A stretch of DNA of 64,000 nucleotides from Gimesia benthica (lineage in GTDB: Bacteria; Planctomycetota; Planctomycetia; Planctomycetales; Planctomycetaceae), in NCBI RefSeq assembly GCF_009720525.1, contig NZ_CP043930.1, positions 496,001 through 560,000 on the forward strand, read 5' to 3'. The translations under genes and the position numbers were made by a program. Numbering within the stretch: position 1 is the first letter of the stretch; every line of letters starts with the position of its first letter. Of this stretch, positions 29,527 to 37,672 are shown piece after piece. The notes under the pieces are model-generated. The model searched no databases. It was not told the DNA's origin and saw only the letters and a list, made by a program, of their open reading frames with translations.

Positions 29527-30608
29527 GCGCAGCCAGTGATATCCAGACCACAAAAGATTCTGCTCGCAAACCGGTTACTGATGTACTCATTTCAGTAGTA
29601 CTTCCTGTGTTCAATGAAGAAAGCGTCCTCACGGAACTCCAGCAGGCAGTTGAGGAGGCTCTGCAAACCGTAGGAAGTCAATATGAAATCATCTTCGTCA
29701 ATGACGGTTCCTCAGATAAAAGTGGACTGATACTCGATGAGTTGGCTGAGCTCAACCCACGAGTAAGGGTATTACACTTTGCGAAAAATTTTGGTCATCA
29801 GGCAGCAGTGCAGGCGGGACTGCTGCATGCGATCGGCGATGCCATCGTGATCATGGACTCCGATATGCAGGACAGCCCGACTGCGATCGTGGATTTCGTG
29901 GAAACCTGGCAGGCTGGTTATGACGTCGTTTACGCCATTAGAACCAAGCGTAAAGAAAACAGTCTCAAACGCTGGGCATTTCAGACTTTTCATAAAATAC
30001 TGAATCAGATCTCCCATACGCCCATTCCCCGTGATGCCGGCAATTTTGGTTTAATTGATCGCAAAGTTGCCATTCAAATCGCACAACTCAATGACCGTGA
30101 CCGGTATTTCCCTGGTCTGCGTTCGTGGGTTGGATATCGACAGACCGGAATCCAGGTTGAGCGAATGGCACGGTACGATGACAACCCCCGTGTTTCTTTC
30201 GTACAACTCTGTCGACTGGCCAAGACGGCAATTTTCTCATTCTCATTCCTGCCTCTGACCATCTTCTACCTGATTGCTGCCCTTTCCACTCTGGTATGTC
30301 TCGCTCTGATCTCATTTGTGCTGTACCACAAACTGTTCACCGGGTTGGCGATTCCAGGCTGGGCATCAACCACGATTACCGCCTCTTTCTTTGGTGCCCT
30401 GAATGCACTGGGAATCGGTATCCTGGGCGAATATGTGACACGCATCTATGACCAGGTTCGGGCACGACCCATGTATATCGTCGGTTCCAAGACGAATTTT
30501 ACAAACCCGGAAATTGAAGCTCCATTGCTGGCCAGGCAGAAACAATCGGAGCCAGAACCGACACCTGTTTCACGGGATTTGGATCCAGAATACTCCAGAC
30601 AGCGTTGA
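29523..30608 (+). CDS. Family 2 glycosyltransferase, polyprenyl-phosphate type (DPM1/ArnC/CsbB-like)
   Basis: The 361-residue protein has a GT-A catalytic domain: SVVLPVFNEES, IIFVNDGSSDKS, DxD-type DSDMQDSP, and the late DAGNFGLIDRKV and RYFPGLRSWVGYRQ motifs. Two C-terminal membrane helices follow (FLPLTIFYLIAALSTLVCL; TITASFFGALNALGIGIL). This is the layout of enzymes that load a sugar onto undecaprenyl or dolichyl phosphate on the inner face (DPM1, ArnC, CsbB). The carrier-linked sugar would be used by GT-C proteins such as those at 24386 and 26824. A flippase of the GtcA/GtrA type is not in this window. The C-terminal ~35 residues are Glu/Pro-rich. Confidence 0.9.
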   Translation: MSAASDIQTTKDSARKPVTDVLISVVLPVFNEESVLTELQQAVEEALQTVGSQYEIIFVNDGSSDKSGLILDELAELNPRVRVLHFAKNFGHQAAVQAGLLHAIGDAIVIMDSDMQDSPTAIVDFVETWQAGYDVVYAIRTKRKENSLKRWAFQTFHKILNQISHTPIPRDAGNFGLIDRKVAIQIAQLNDRDRYFPGLRSWVGYRQTGIQVERMARYDDNPRVSFVQLCRLAKTAIFSFSFLPLTIFYLIAALSTLVCLALISFVLYHKLFTGLAIPGWASTTITASFFGALNALGIGILGEYVTRIYDQVRARPMYIVGSKTNFTNPEIEAPLLARQKQSEPEPTPVSRDLDPEYSRQR

Positions 30609-30615
30609 GAACAGG

Positions 30616-31938
30616 CTACTGCGAAGTGTGCTTCGCAATACTGACCGAATCCTGGAAGCGTGAGCTCGGCTTTTCGCCGGACTGCTGATTGCGATCCACT
30701 TCATAATTCTGCGTCGTATGCAACAGACGCGGTCGGAAGACGACCATCAGCAGCATCGGCAGATACCAAAGCAGATAGACACTTCCTTGCTGCGGATACC
30801 AGAGCAGGGTGGCAATGATGATCGCCGTCGTGTGTGACATTAAATGTCCCAGGTTTTTACGGCGGGGCCAGATCGTCAGACAGGTGATCAAAAGCACAAA
30901 AATCACAAATACGGGGATGCGATACGCCGAATCGTACGTGCTCCAGAAGCCCGGCATATGCTGGCCTCCTTCGAACTTCAGCACGGACCAGTTGATCGAA
31001 CCGATCGTCTGTTGCGTGAAAGAGAACCGATCAACTGATGTCAGAATCAGGCTGCCCAGCAGGACCACAGCCACCAGAGTTCCGGAAAGTACAAATCGCT
31101 TGAGCCCGTTTTTCCAGTAGAAACTGGCCCAGAGAGGCAGCAGGAAGACAGGGAAGAACATCGCCCCACAGGCCAGACCCATGAAAATCCCGGACAAAAT
31201 TGGCTTCTGATACGTTACGAATGCCCAGACCAGCAGTGCCGCTGGCAACACATGGTTGGCTTTACTGACGTCATAAGCGGTACAGGGGAGCAGCAGATAG
31301 AGCAGGGCCATCGCGAGCCCCACTTGCGTGTCTGCAAAATGGACCTTCCCCATGATAATCAGTCCCACAACCACAAACGCGTGCGCCAGAATCGCCATGA
31401 TTCGAGCAGCCAGAGTCGCGTGATCCAGGGTCCCGGTAACGACTGCATTGGAGAAGGGAACCACTGGAGCAGCCAGCAGTCGCGCGGTAGGACCAGCTTC
31501 AGCAGGCTGAGCTTTTGAGGCATTACCGGCATCCTGCATACTTAGCAGACTGTCAGCCTGTTTAACTGTTTGGATCGTATCTGGTGCTGGGTTTTCAGTG
31601 AACACGCGCACGACAAAAAACGCAAAGATCGAGACACAGAGAAACGCCATTCCGAAGCTGTTTAAATTCTGTTCGCCGCGAGGACGCCGCTGAAAGAGAC
31701 AGTCGATGCTCATCCGGATTACAAACAGCCCCGTCCCGACAAACAGCCAGAAATTACCAACCACGGGGTAGTCACCCAGGAATAAAAGACCCGGCGAAAT
31801 TAAGAGGAGCAGAATCAGGTCCAGATTGCGCAGCGAAAAGATCCGGTCAAATCGGAAAAAGACCGCCAGCGTCAGCAACAGGGAAAGATAAAACCATGTT
31901 GCTTCACTCACATAATAATCAGGTAAGATGTGATTCAT
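30616..31938 (-). CDS. Polytopic membrane protein of unknown function
   Basis: The 440-residue protein has about ten hydrophobic segments (first two: FYLSLLLTLAVFF, LDLILLLLISPGLLFLG) and a ~50-residue Ala/Pro/Gln-rich extramembrane insert after the fourth. The pattern is similar to DUF2029-type mannosyltransferases of the GT-C superfamily, but I cannot place a catalytic motif with confidence. It is convergent with the GT2 gene (7-bp gap) and could be another member of the glycan locus. The C-terminus is a soluble tail of about 25 residues. Confidence 0.65.
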   Translation of the reverse strand: MNHILPDYYVSEATWFYLSLLLTLAVFFRFDRIFSLRNLDLILLLLISPGLLFLGDYPVVGNFWLFVGTGLFVIRMSIDCLFQRRPRGEQNLNSFGMAFLCVSIFAFFVVRVFTENPAPDTIQTVKQADSLLSMQDAGNASKAQPAEAGPTARLLAAPVVPFSNAVVTGTLDHATLAARIMAILAHAFVVVGLIIMGKVHFADTQVGLAMALLYLLLPCTAYDVSKANHVLPAALLVWAFVTYQKPILSGIFMGLACGAMFFPVFLLPLWASFYWKNGLKRFVLSGTLVAVVLLGSLILTSVDRFSFTQQTIGSINWSVLKFEGGQHMPGFWSTYDSAYRIPVFVIFVLLITCLTIWPRRKNLGHLMSHTTAIIIATLLWYPQQGSVYLLWYLPMLLMVVFRPRLLHTTQNYEVDRNQQSGEKPSSRFQDSVSIAKHTSQ

Positions 31939-32409
31939 ACAAGAATACCGCCAGTGACCTGAAATAAAATCACCAGTCGTCAGGGCTTAAGTTTCGAACA
32001 GGTCCCCTTGTTCAGCTTAAACCGATGCACTCCGACTCAGCCAGATCACGTTTGACCCAGACCTGACTGGGGAGCAGATTTGGCTTCATTGTTCACAGAA
32101 TTTACATTTTAACCAGCCGATAATTCCAATTTTCTCAAGATCGCGGCGATTTTACCCGGAAAAATAACCATATGTCCACATAAACAGCGATCAGATCAGC
32201 CGGAATTGATCTGATCGCACTGTTTTGCAACCAGTTCAATTTCTAAATCGAAAGTAAGAACTCAGACAAAAACATCAGATTATTCAGGATTCTCTTTGAA
32301 TATCTGATTTCTTACAGACATGATAAAGCCAGCAGACAGCCTCCCCAAAGCTGGCTGAGACGACAACTTGTTTCCCCGGAAATCCATGCCTGATCAATGG
32401 AGATTTCAG
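31939..32409. other. Divergent intergenic region with one strong palindrome
   Basis: About 470 bp without a credible gene, AT-rich in its right half. It should carry the promoters for the membrane protein gene (minus) and the PQQ-propeller gene (plus). The only clear structure is the 12-bp inverted repeat listed separately. I see no convincing -35/-10 pair. Confidence 0.5.
32187..32218. repeat. Perfect 12-bp inverted repeat, 8-nt loop
   Basis: Left arm GCGATCAGATCA (32187-32198), right arm TGATCTGATCGC (32207-32218), loop GCCGGAAT. The arms pair perfectly. There is no U-tract on either side, so it is not a classical terminator. It lies about 190 bp before the start of the propeller gene and could be an operator or a structured leader. 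Confidence 0.7.
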
Positions 32410-35400
32410 ATGAAGAAATACTGGACTTCAAGTTTCCTGTTCCTCTTTCTGATGTTGATCGGAGTATCGTCTCCCACTTTTTCGAAAGAACCTGCTGTTA
32501 GCGGGCAAGAGAGTTCATCATTCCTGGAAGCCTGCCTCCCCAAATTGAACACGAAACAGGGTATCTGCGTTGTATTGGGACCGCTCCCGGATCAACAGGT
32601 ATCTGAGATCAATCGACTCATTGAGCAAACTCAATTTCAGATCTATTTCCAGTCTTCTGATGCAGCGCAACTGGCTGAACTCCGCATGCTGGCAGATCAA
32701 CGGGGTTTTCTGGGAAGTCGTCTGTTTGCTGATGCGGGTACCAATAATTCAATTGCTCTCGCCAGTAATTTAGCCGATGTCGTACTGGTACCAGGCCCCC
32801 TTAAGAATGATCAGACTCGTGCAGAAATTCTCCGGGTCCTGCGTCCTCAGGGAACCGCTTATCATTCTGAGGGAGAACTCACCAAACCGATTCCAACCGG
32901 CAACGATGACTGGACGCATCCCTATCATCGTCCCGACAATAATCCTCAGTCAGAAGATCAGAATGCGCGGGCTCCCTACCGCACTCAGTTTCTGGCCGAT
33001 CCTAAATTTTCCCCCATGCCCGAAGTTTCGGTGGCAGCGGGGGGGAAAGTCTTCAAAGCCTTCGGGCATATCGCACACAAACAGAATCAGAATGCAATCC
33101 TGAATACCTTAATGTGTATCAATGCCTTTAACGGCACGATCCTCTGGAAACGTCCTCTGCCTGAGGGATTCATGATTCACCGTAACACGATGATTGGCAC
33201 TCCCGATGCCCTTTACATGGCCGATGATAAGTCCTGCAAAATTATCGATAGTGAAACCGGTAAGATCAGAGACGAAATCGTGATCGATCAGAAGTTTTCT
33301 GATGGACCGGTCTGGAAATGGATGGGAATGCAGGATGGCGTGCTGTATGCACTGGTCGGAAATAAAGAGGTCAAAGTTGATACCCAGAAATCTGCACGGC
33401 GTGGACTGGGGCACTGGCCCTGGGACATGTGGAAGGGCCATGATTATTCCGATCCGAAAAATGCATTCGGCTTCGGCAGAACTTTCGTGGCAATCGATAT
33501 CAGCAACAAACAGATCCTCTGGCACTTCAAAGACCAGGACTATATCGACAGTCGGGGCGTCTGTATGAAAAACGGACGCATTTTCTACTACTGCCCAGAT
33601 AAATTCCTGGCATGCCTGGAGACGAAAAAGGGCAAACAACTGTGGAAAAACAACGATCCCAAGCTTCTGGCTTCTATCGGATCCAACCAGCGTGCTCAAC
33701 ACTATGTAACAGGATACGCTACCACCACCTATCTGAAATGCAGCGATGACTACCTGTTTTTTGCTGGTCCACAACGGCTGCATCTGGTATCCGCCTCTGC
33801 GGCCGATGGCTACCTGATGTGGGAAAAAGAGCATGGAAATCTGCAACTGGTGCTCAGAAAGGATGGCATCTATGCAGCCGGCCCCAAAGAGACAGGCATG
33901 AAGCTGGACTACGCAACGGGTGATGTCCTCGCGGCACTCCCCACCCGCCGTGCCTGTACCCGGGCGACCGGCAGCGTCGACAGCATCTTTTTCCGCACCA
34001 GAGGCGGTACTGTGCGACTGGAAACGGCCACCGATTCAGCACAACATATCGCTCCGATGCGGCCTCCCTGTCAGGATGGCGTGATTGTCTCGAACGGACT
34101 ACTGTACTGGGGCCCCTGGATGTGTGGTTGCGAACTTTCGCTGTATGGTCACATCAGTCTGGGCCCGGAAGAGAATTCGTCTACTCCCGCCGCACAAACG
34201 CCCCCGCGCCTAACCCGATACACGGATCAGTTGGAAACAGTTGAGCCACTTTCAGCGAATGAACAGGACTGGACCGCTTTTCGTGGTGATGCCTGGCAAT
34301 CTTCCAGTACCGACGTCGTAATCCCTCTTAAAACAAAACAGGCCTGGACCACGAAAGTTGTCAGTAATGCTCTCCCTACAGCCCCGGTTGTGGCAGGGGA
34401 CCTGATTTTTGTCGGAGACCGCAATGGGGCAATCTCTGCTTTCGACCTGGAGGGGAAACCGGTCTGGAAACGCTATACCGGCGGAGCGATCTACTATCCT
34501 CCCACAATCGCACAGGACCGCCTGTTTGTGGGCTCAGCTGATGGACGCGTCTATGCGTATGCGGCCAGAACAGGCGAACCGCTCTGGTCATTTCGCGTGG
34601 CTCCCGCAGTCCGCTGGATCCCGGTATACGGTAAGCTGATCTCGACTTGGCCCGTTTCCGGAGGAGTCGTCGTCCACGGTAACACCTTGTACGCAGCAGC
34701 GGGGATCGCCCACTTTGACGGCACACACCTGGTTGCCCTGGATCCTGTTTCAGGAGAACTCAAGCAGGAAAATAATACCTCGGGAGTTCTGTCCCCCACA
34801 GTCAACAGTGGCATTAGCCTGCAGGGAAGCCTGTATGTAGCTGACGATGAACTCCGTTTCCTGGCCGGAGGCGTGTATGAGGTTGCCCGTTATGACCTCA
34901 ATACTCTTAAGTGCCTCAACACGCCGCGTTCCGAGGTCACCTCTCAATACCGTACCGCCTTTTATCCCTACTATCCTGAATATGGCAAATACCTGTCGAT
35001 CGAACATACTCTCGCCGACCGCAGGGAACTCGTGCATGATGCCAGTTACGAAGGCAGCGTATTCACCAACCTGACGCTCAAGGAAGCGTTGCCTCCCGGA
35101 GCTCCTAAAGAGAAAAAAGAGGTTGCCCGCTGGCTGAGTATGCGGGCACGCAGAACCGGACAGGCAATCAAACGCAAAAACCTTTGGGAAGATCAGCATC
35201 AGCGGCGTTTCACCAGTTTCATTGTGTCTCCCCAGACACTGCTGACAGCCGGACACCCCGACCAACAACCAGAGAAGCCGTTCCTCACCGCCATCGACAT
35301 CGGAAAGGGCACCGATCACTGGTCACATCCTCTACCAGCACTAGCAGTGAAAGGGGGGACCGCCATCGATTCCCATGGCCGCATTTTCGTCACACTGGAG

Positions 35401-35433
35401 AATGGCCAGCTCTGCTGTTTCACGCCGGAATAA
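32410..35433 (+). CDS. Secreted PQQ-like beta-propeller repeat protein
   Basis: From ATG 32410 (GGAG 9-12 bases upstream) the protein has 1007 residues and a clear signal peptide (MKKYWTSSFLFLFLMLIGVSSPTFS). The first ~120 mature residues resemble a vestigial Rossmann unit that often precedes these domains in planctomycetes (FADAGTNNSIALASNLADVVLV). A long stretch with PQQ-type repeats follows: recurring W-motifs such as FNGTILWKRPLP, ISNKQILWHFKDQ, KGKQLWKNNDPK, LEGKPVWKRYTG and ARTGEPLWSFRVA. Such repeats close into a beta-propeller. No methanol-dehydrogenase calcium or disulphide signature is evident, so a quinoprotein role is not supported; a structural or binding role is more likely. Upstream starts at 32368 and 32386 lack ribosome sites. 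Confidence 0.85.
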   Translation: MKKYWTSSFLFLFLMLIGVSSPTFSKEPAVSGQESSSFLEACLPKLNTKQGICVVLGPLPDQQVSEINRLIEQTQFQIYFQSSDAAQLAELRMLADQRGFLGSRLFADAGTNNSIALASNLADVVLVPGPLKNDQTRAEILRVLRPQGTAYHSEGELTKPIPTGNDDWTHPYHRPDNNPQSEDQNARAPYRTQFLADPKFSPMPEVSVAAGGKVFKAFGHIAHKQNQNAILNTLMCINAFNGTILWKRPLPEGFMIHRNTMIGTPDALYMADDKSCKIIDSETGKIRDEIVIDQKFSDGPVWKWMGMQDGVLYALVGNKEVKVDTQKSARRGLGHWPWDMWKGHDYSDPKNAFGFGRTFVAIDISNKQILWHFKDQDYIDSRGVCMKNGRIFYYCPDKFLACLETKKGKQLWKNNDPKLLASIGSNQRAQHYVTGYATTTYLKCSDDYLFFAGPQRLHLVSASAADGYLMWEKEHGNLQLVLRKDGIYAAGPKETGMKLDYATGDVLAALPTRRACTRATGSVDSIFFRTRGGTVRLETATDSAQHIAPMRPPCQDGVIVSNGLLYWGPWMCGCELSLYGHISLGPEENSSTPAAQTPPRLTRYTDQLETVEPLSANEQDWTAFRGDAWQSSSTDVVIPLKTKQAWTTKVVSNALPTAPVVAGDLIFVGDRNGAISAFDLEGKPVWKRYTGGAIYYPPTIAQDRLFVGSADGRVYAYAARTGEPLWSFRVAPAVRWIPVYGKLISTWPVSGGVVVHGNTLYAAAGIAHFDGTHLVALDPVSGELKQENNTSGVLSPTVNSGISLQGSLYVADDELRFLAGGVYEVARYDLNTLKCLNTPRSEVTSQYRTAFYPYYPEYGKYLSIEHTLADRRELVHDASYEGSVFTNLTLKEALPPGAPKEKKEVARWLSMRARRTGQAIKRKNLWEDQHQRRFTSFIVSPQTLLTAGHPDQQPEKPFLTAIDIGKGTDHWSHPLPALAVKGGTAIDSHGRIFVTLENGQLCCFTPE

Positions 35434-35532
35434 GCCAGCTCATAAAGTCTTGTATTGACTTTCAGTGCAGGAGAAAATCCGTTAGGGTAAGGCTGTCGAA
35501 CGATCTGAATTAACCCGTAAAAGTGAATCCCC

Positions 35533-36585
35533 ATGGCAGCCACGATCCAGCTTTTTCTACCGCAGCAATACTCAGCAACAATTCCAGTGCCCCCGGAAGG
35601 ATCCGCACTCAAAGTTGGAGCCTTTCCTCAGAATCAGACTTGTGATCTGTCAGCGGCAGACATCACCGGACTCTGTGAGCAGACAGCAGCTGATTTTGTG
35701 GGATTTCTGGATTTTCCTATTTCAGTCTCCGGCTTGCCGGATCCACTTGTATCGGGGCAACTGGAAACTCCTCAAAACAGTCTGAGCGTGTGCCCTTTCA
35801 ACGAAGCGACGCTCTTTAGTCAGGCGTGGGACACACTGACACCCACTGCTGCAGCCCTGGCCTTGAATCCCCTGGAACATGCATTGGTCCTCTTCAGAAA
35901 TGCGGACTTACAGAACCTGCAGAATCTGACCGCCAACAGCCATCTGCTCTGGCAGGCATTCATTCAACTGATTCAGGCTGAAGCGAACTGCCAGATACTT
36001 GATGCCGTGATCGACGTCGACGACTATCATGGATTCCCCCGACATTTACCGGAGCTGGCTCCTCACGAACCTGGCTCGGAATGCGAGTGGCTTTTTTCAC
36101 TCCTGCAGGCATATCAGCCAGAGAAGGATCTGCCCAATTTCAGCTCCCGCCCGGATGCGAAAGCCGTGAAAGCTGGCCTGCTTTGCATCCATGATTACCT
36201 CGAGGAAAGCCATCAATATTCGCAGTCGGTGCAACATGACGGCAGACATCGTGCAGGTGACTACTGGCATCACATCATGCACCGCCGTGAGCCCGACTAT
36301 TCAAACGCCAAATACTGGAGCAGGGCAGTCGGCCATCACCCGCTGCTCAATGAACTCCCGGACGTCATCGCCCCTTTATTTGCACAGTTTGAGGACAGCC
36401 AAGTTCTAGATTGGCAGACCCCACTGGTGTCCAGTGGCAGATGGTCGCTGAACGAGTTCGTCGACTGCTGTGCAGAGTCAGCAGCCTCAGGGAATGCCTC
36501 CCTGGATACCTTTGCCAGGCAAAGTCAGTGGATCGAAATGCAGCTTTTACTCCAACGGACATCCCTTGATGCGACAACAGGTTAA
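35533..36585 (+). CDS. Conserved hypothetical protein with HR-x-PDYSNAKYW motif
   Basis: A 350-residue cytoplasmic protein of unknown function. The most striking part is near residues 240-270: DGRHRAGDYWHHIMHRREPDYSNAKYWSR followed by VGHHPLL. It is dense in His, Arg, Tyr and Trp, and I recall similar strings in other planctomycete proteins, so it may be an active or binding site. The N-terminal half is hydrophobic-patterned and ordinary, with no signal peptide. It begins 100 bp after the propeller gene, without a strong ribosome site. I make no functional claim. Confidence 0.65.
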   Translation: MAATIQLFLPQQYSATIPVPPEGSALKVGAFPQNQTCDLSAADITGLCEQTAADFVGFLDFPISVSGLPDPLVSGQLETPQNSLSVCPFNEATLFSQAWDTLTPTAAALALNPLEHALVLFRNADLQNLQNLTANSHLLWQAFIQLIQAEANCQILDAVIDVDDYHGFPRHLPELAPHEPGSECEWLFSLLQAYQPEKDLPNFSSRPDAKAVKAGLLCIHDYLEESHQYSQSVQHDGRHRAGDYWHHIMHRREPDYSNAKYWSRAVGHHPLLNELPDVIAPLFAQFEDSQVLDWQTPLVSSGRWSLNEFVDCCAESAASGNASLDTFARQSQWIEMQLLLQRTSLDATTG

Positions 36586-36699
36586 GAACAGGGGATAATT
36601 TCCGCTATACGGAGGATCTCCGGAGTCGGTTACGACCCGCAGGATTCTTATTTTTAAATACGGAATAGAAATTCAGCAGAAATGAGCCCTTAAATTCTG

Positions 36700-36727
36700 T
36701 TGACAGCCGCGTTTGGGCGGTTATGAT
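36700..36727 (+). promoter_or_regulatory. Near-consensus housekeeping-sigma promoter
   Basis: TTGACA (36700-36705), a 16-base spacer and TATGAT (36722-36727). Transcription would start near 36734, about 290 bases before the first tatA-like gene, so the leader is long. A 48-codon frame lies within it. It is the clearest promoter I see in the window. Confidence 0.7.
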
Positions 36728-36777
36728 TTAATTACTTACCGCTCAATCCTCCTGCGACTCTCCTGCGGGCAAACCGA

Positions 36778-36924
36778 GTGGATATCCATCACTGGGATTT
36801 CCTTCGAGATATCGTTTCGCAGGGCCATCATGCGGGAATTAGATTTCCTCCTGATCTCTCCCTGCCGCCGGCAGAGCATACCCGATTGGAACATCCCGAC
36901 TATGCTGGTGTTCATTTTCGGTGA
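36778..36924 (+). CDS. Possible 48-residue His-rich small protein (low confidence)
   Basis: GTG 36778 opens a frame ending at TGA 36922-36924. It reads VDIHHWDFLRDIVSQGHHAG, then RFPPDLSLPPAEHTRLEH and PDYAGVHFR. Seven of the 48 residues are His, with Pro-rich and aromatic residues, which looks more protein-like than the overlapping frames. It sits about 45 bases after the promoter's predicted start site. Against it: GTG start, no clear ribosome binding site, and no known family. The same frame is open a little upstream (to a stop near 36726), so an earlier non-standard start is possible. It could instead be untranslated leader for the tat genes. Confidence 0.3.
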   Translation: MDIHHWDFLRDIVSQGHHAGIRFPPDLSLPPAEHTRLEHPDYAGVHFR

Positions 36925-37023
36925 AGCTTCCATCTGATACCATTTCACTGAAAGAACCGGATTACAGAGATTCACGGAATCGTCTACCTCGACCGATTCA
37001 TAGAAGTTAACGGGACCGTTAGT

Positions 37024-37221
37024 ATGTTTGGCTTTCCTGGCTGGATTGAAGTCGTCATTATTCTCGGAATTGTTCTCCTGCTGTTTGGCAAACGTCTGCC
37101 CGGCGTGATGAATTCCCTCGGTAGAAGCATTGTCGAATTCAAAAAAGGAGCGAAGGAAGGGGAGGAATCCGATGACGATTCCTCAAAGTTCTCTTCGCAG
37201 GATTCCTCCAAAGACAGCTAG
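37024..37221 (+). CDS. tatA: TatA/E-family twin-arginine translocase subunit
   Basis: A 65-residue protein with the TatA layout: a short N-terminal stretch, one membrane helix (WIEVVIILGIVLLLFGKRLP), the conserved F-G-K-R-L-P hinge, an amphipathic helix (GVMNSLGRSIVEFKKG) and an acidic tail (SDDDSSKF). TatA oligomers form the pore-like element for export of folded proteins. The phenylalanine and glycine of FG and the -LP- are kept. The second paralogue begins 127 bp downstream on the same strand. No tatC or tatB is visible nearby. It is preceded by the long leader from the promoter at 36700. Confidence 0.93.
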   Translation: MFGFPGWIEVVIILGIVLLLFGKRLPGVMNSLGRSIVEFKKGAKEGEESDDDSSKFSSQDSSKDS

Positions 37222-37348
37222 TCAGGCTGACGAACCGCGACTGCGCGAATCAGAGGTTGAATTCAGTTTCCAATCGCCACAAGGTGCACAGTGCTTTCCA
37301 ATTTGCGGAACACCTTCATCACCTTCATGATAATTGAGAGGTTAAAAC

Positions 37349-37672
37349 ATGTTCCAGACCATCACACACATCAATGCCGTCCCCGCCTTTCTGGGTATGC
37401 CTGGCGGTTATGAAATGATCATTGTCGGCATTATTGCCCTGCTGCTGTTTGGCAAACGATTGCCAGAAGTCGCCCGCAGCCTGGGTAAGGGGATTGTCGA
37501 ATTCAAAAAGGGAGTGAGTGGTATCGAGGACGAAGTCAATCAGGCTTCTTACTCACATTCTCAGCCTGAAACACCACGCCCCAAACCGGAAGAACGTTCG
37601 GAAGAATTCACTGCTCCGAAATTCGAAGTTCCCAGTTCCGAACCCAAAGAAGAAAAATCAGAGCAGGCTTAG
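37349..37672 (+). CDS. Second TatA/B-family subunit with longer tail
   Basis: A 107-residue paralogue with membrane helix YEMIIVGIIALLLFGKRLP, hinge FGKRLP and amphipathic helix EVARSLGKGIVEFKKGVSG. The longer tail of about 45 residues is rich in Pro, Glu and Lys (PRPKPEERSEEF). The 22-residue N-terminal extension is longer than usual. With the first gene it forms a tandem pair, and the two might build mixed TatA complexes or serve as TatA and TatB-like partners (inference). GAGAGG lies 9 bases upstream of the ATG. The last 4 bases overlap the convergent gene that follows. Confidence 0.9.
   Translation: MFQTITHINAVPAFLGMPGGYEMIIVGIIALLLFGKRLPEVARSLGKGIVEFKKGVSGIEDEVNQASYSHSQPETPRPKPEERSEEFTAPKFEVPSSEPKEEKSEQA

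Noticed and set aside
32368-32409. Upstream starts (TTG 32368, ATG 32386) for the PQQ-propeller gene
   Set aside because: The signal peptide starts at 32410 with GGAG before it; earlier starts would add a charged segment before the signal.
36713-36975. Longer frames (plus 36713-36937 and minus 36736-36975) over the tat leader
   Set aside because: They overlap the promoter or lack ribosome sites. Their sequences look less protein-like than the 48-residue frame at 36778.
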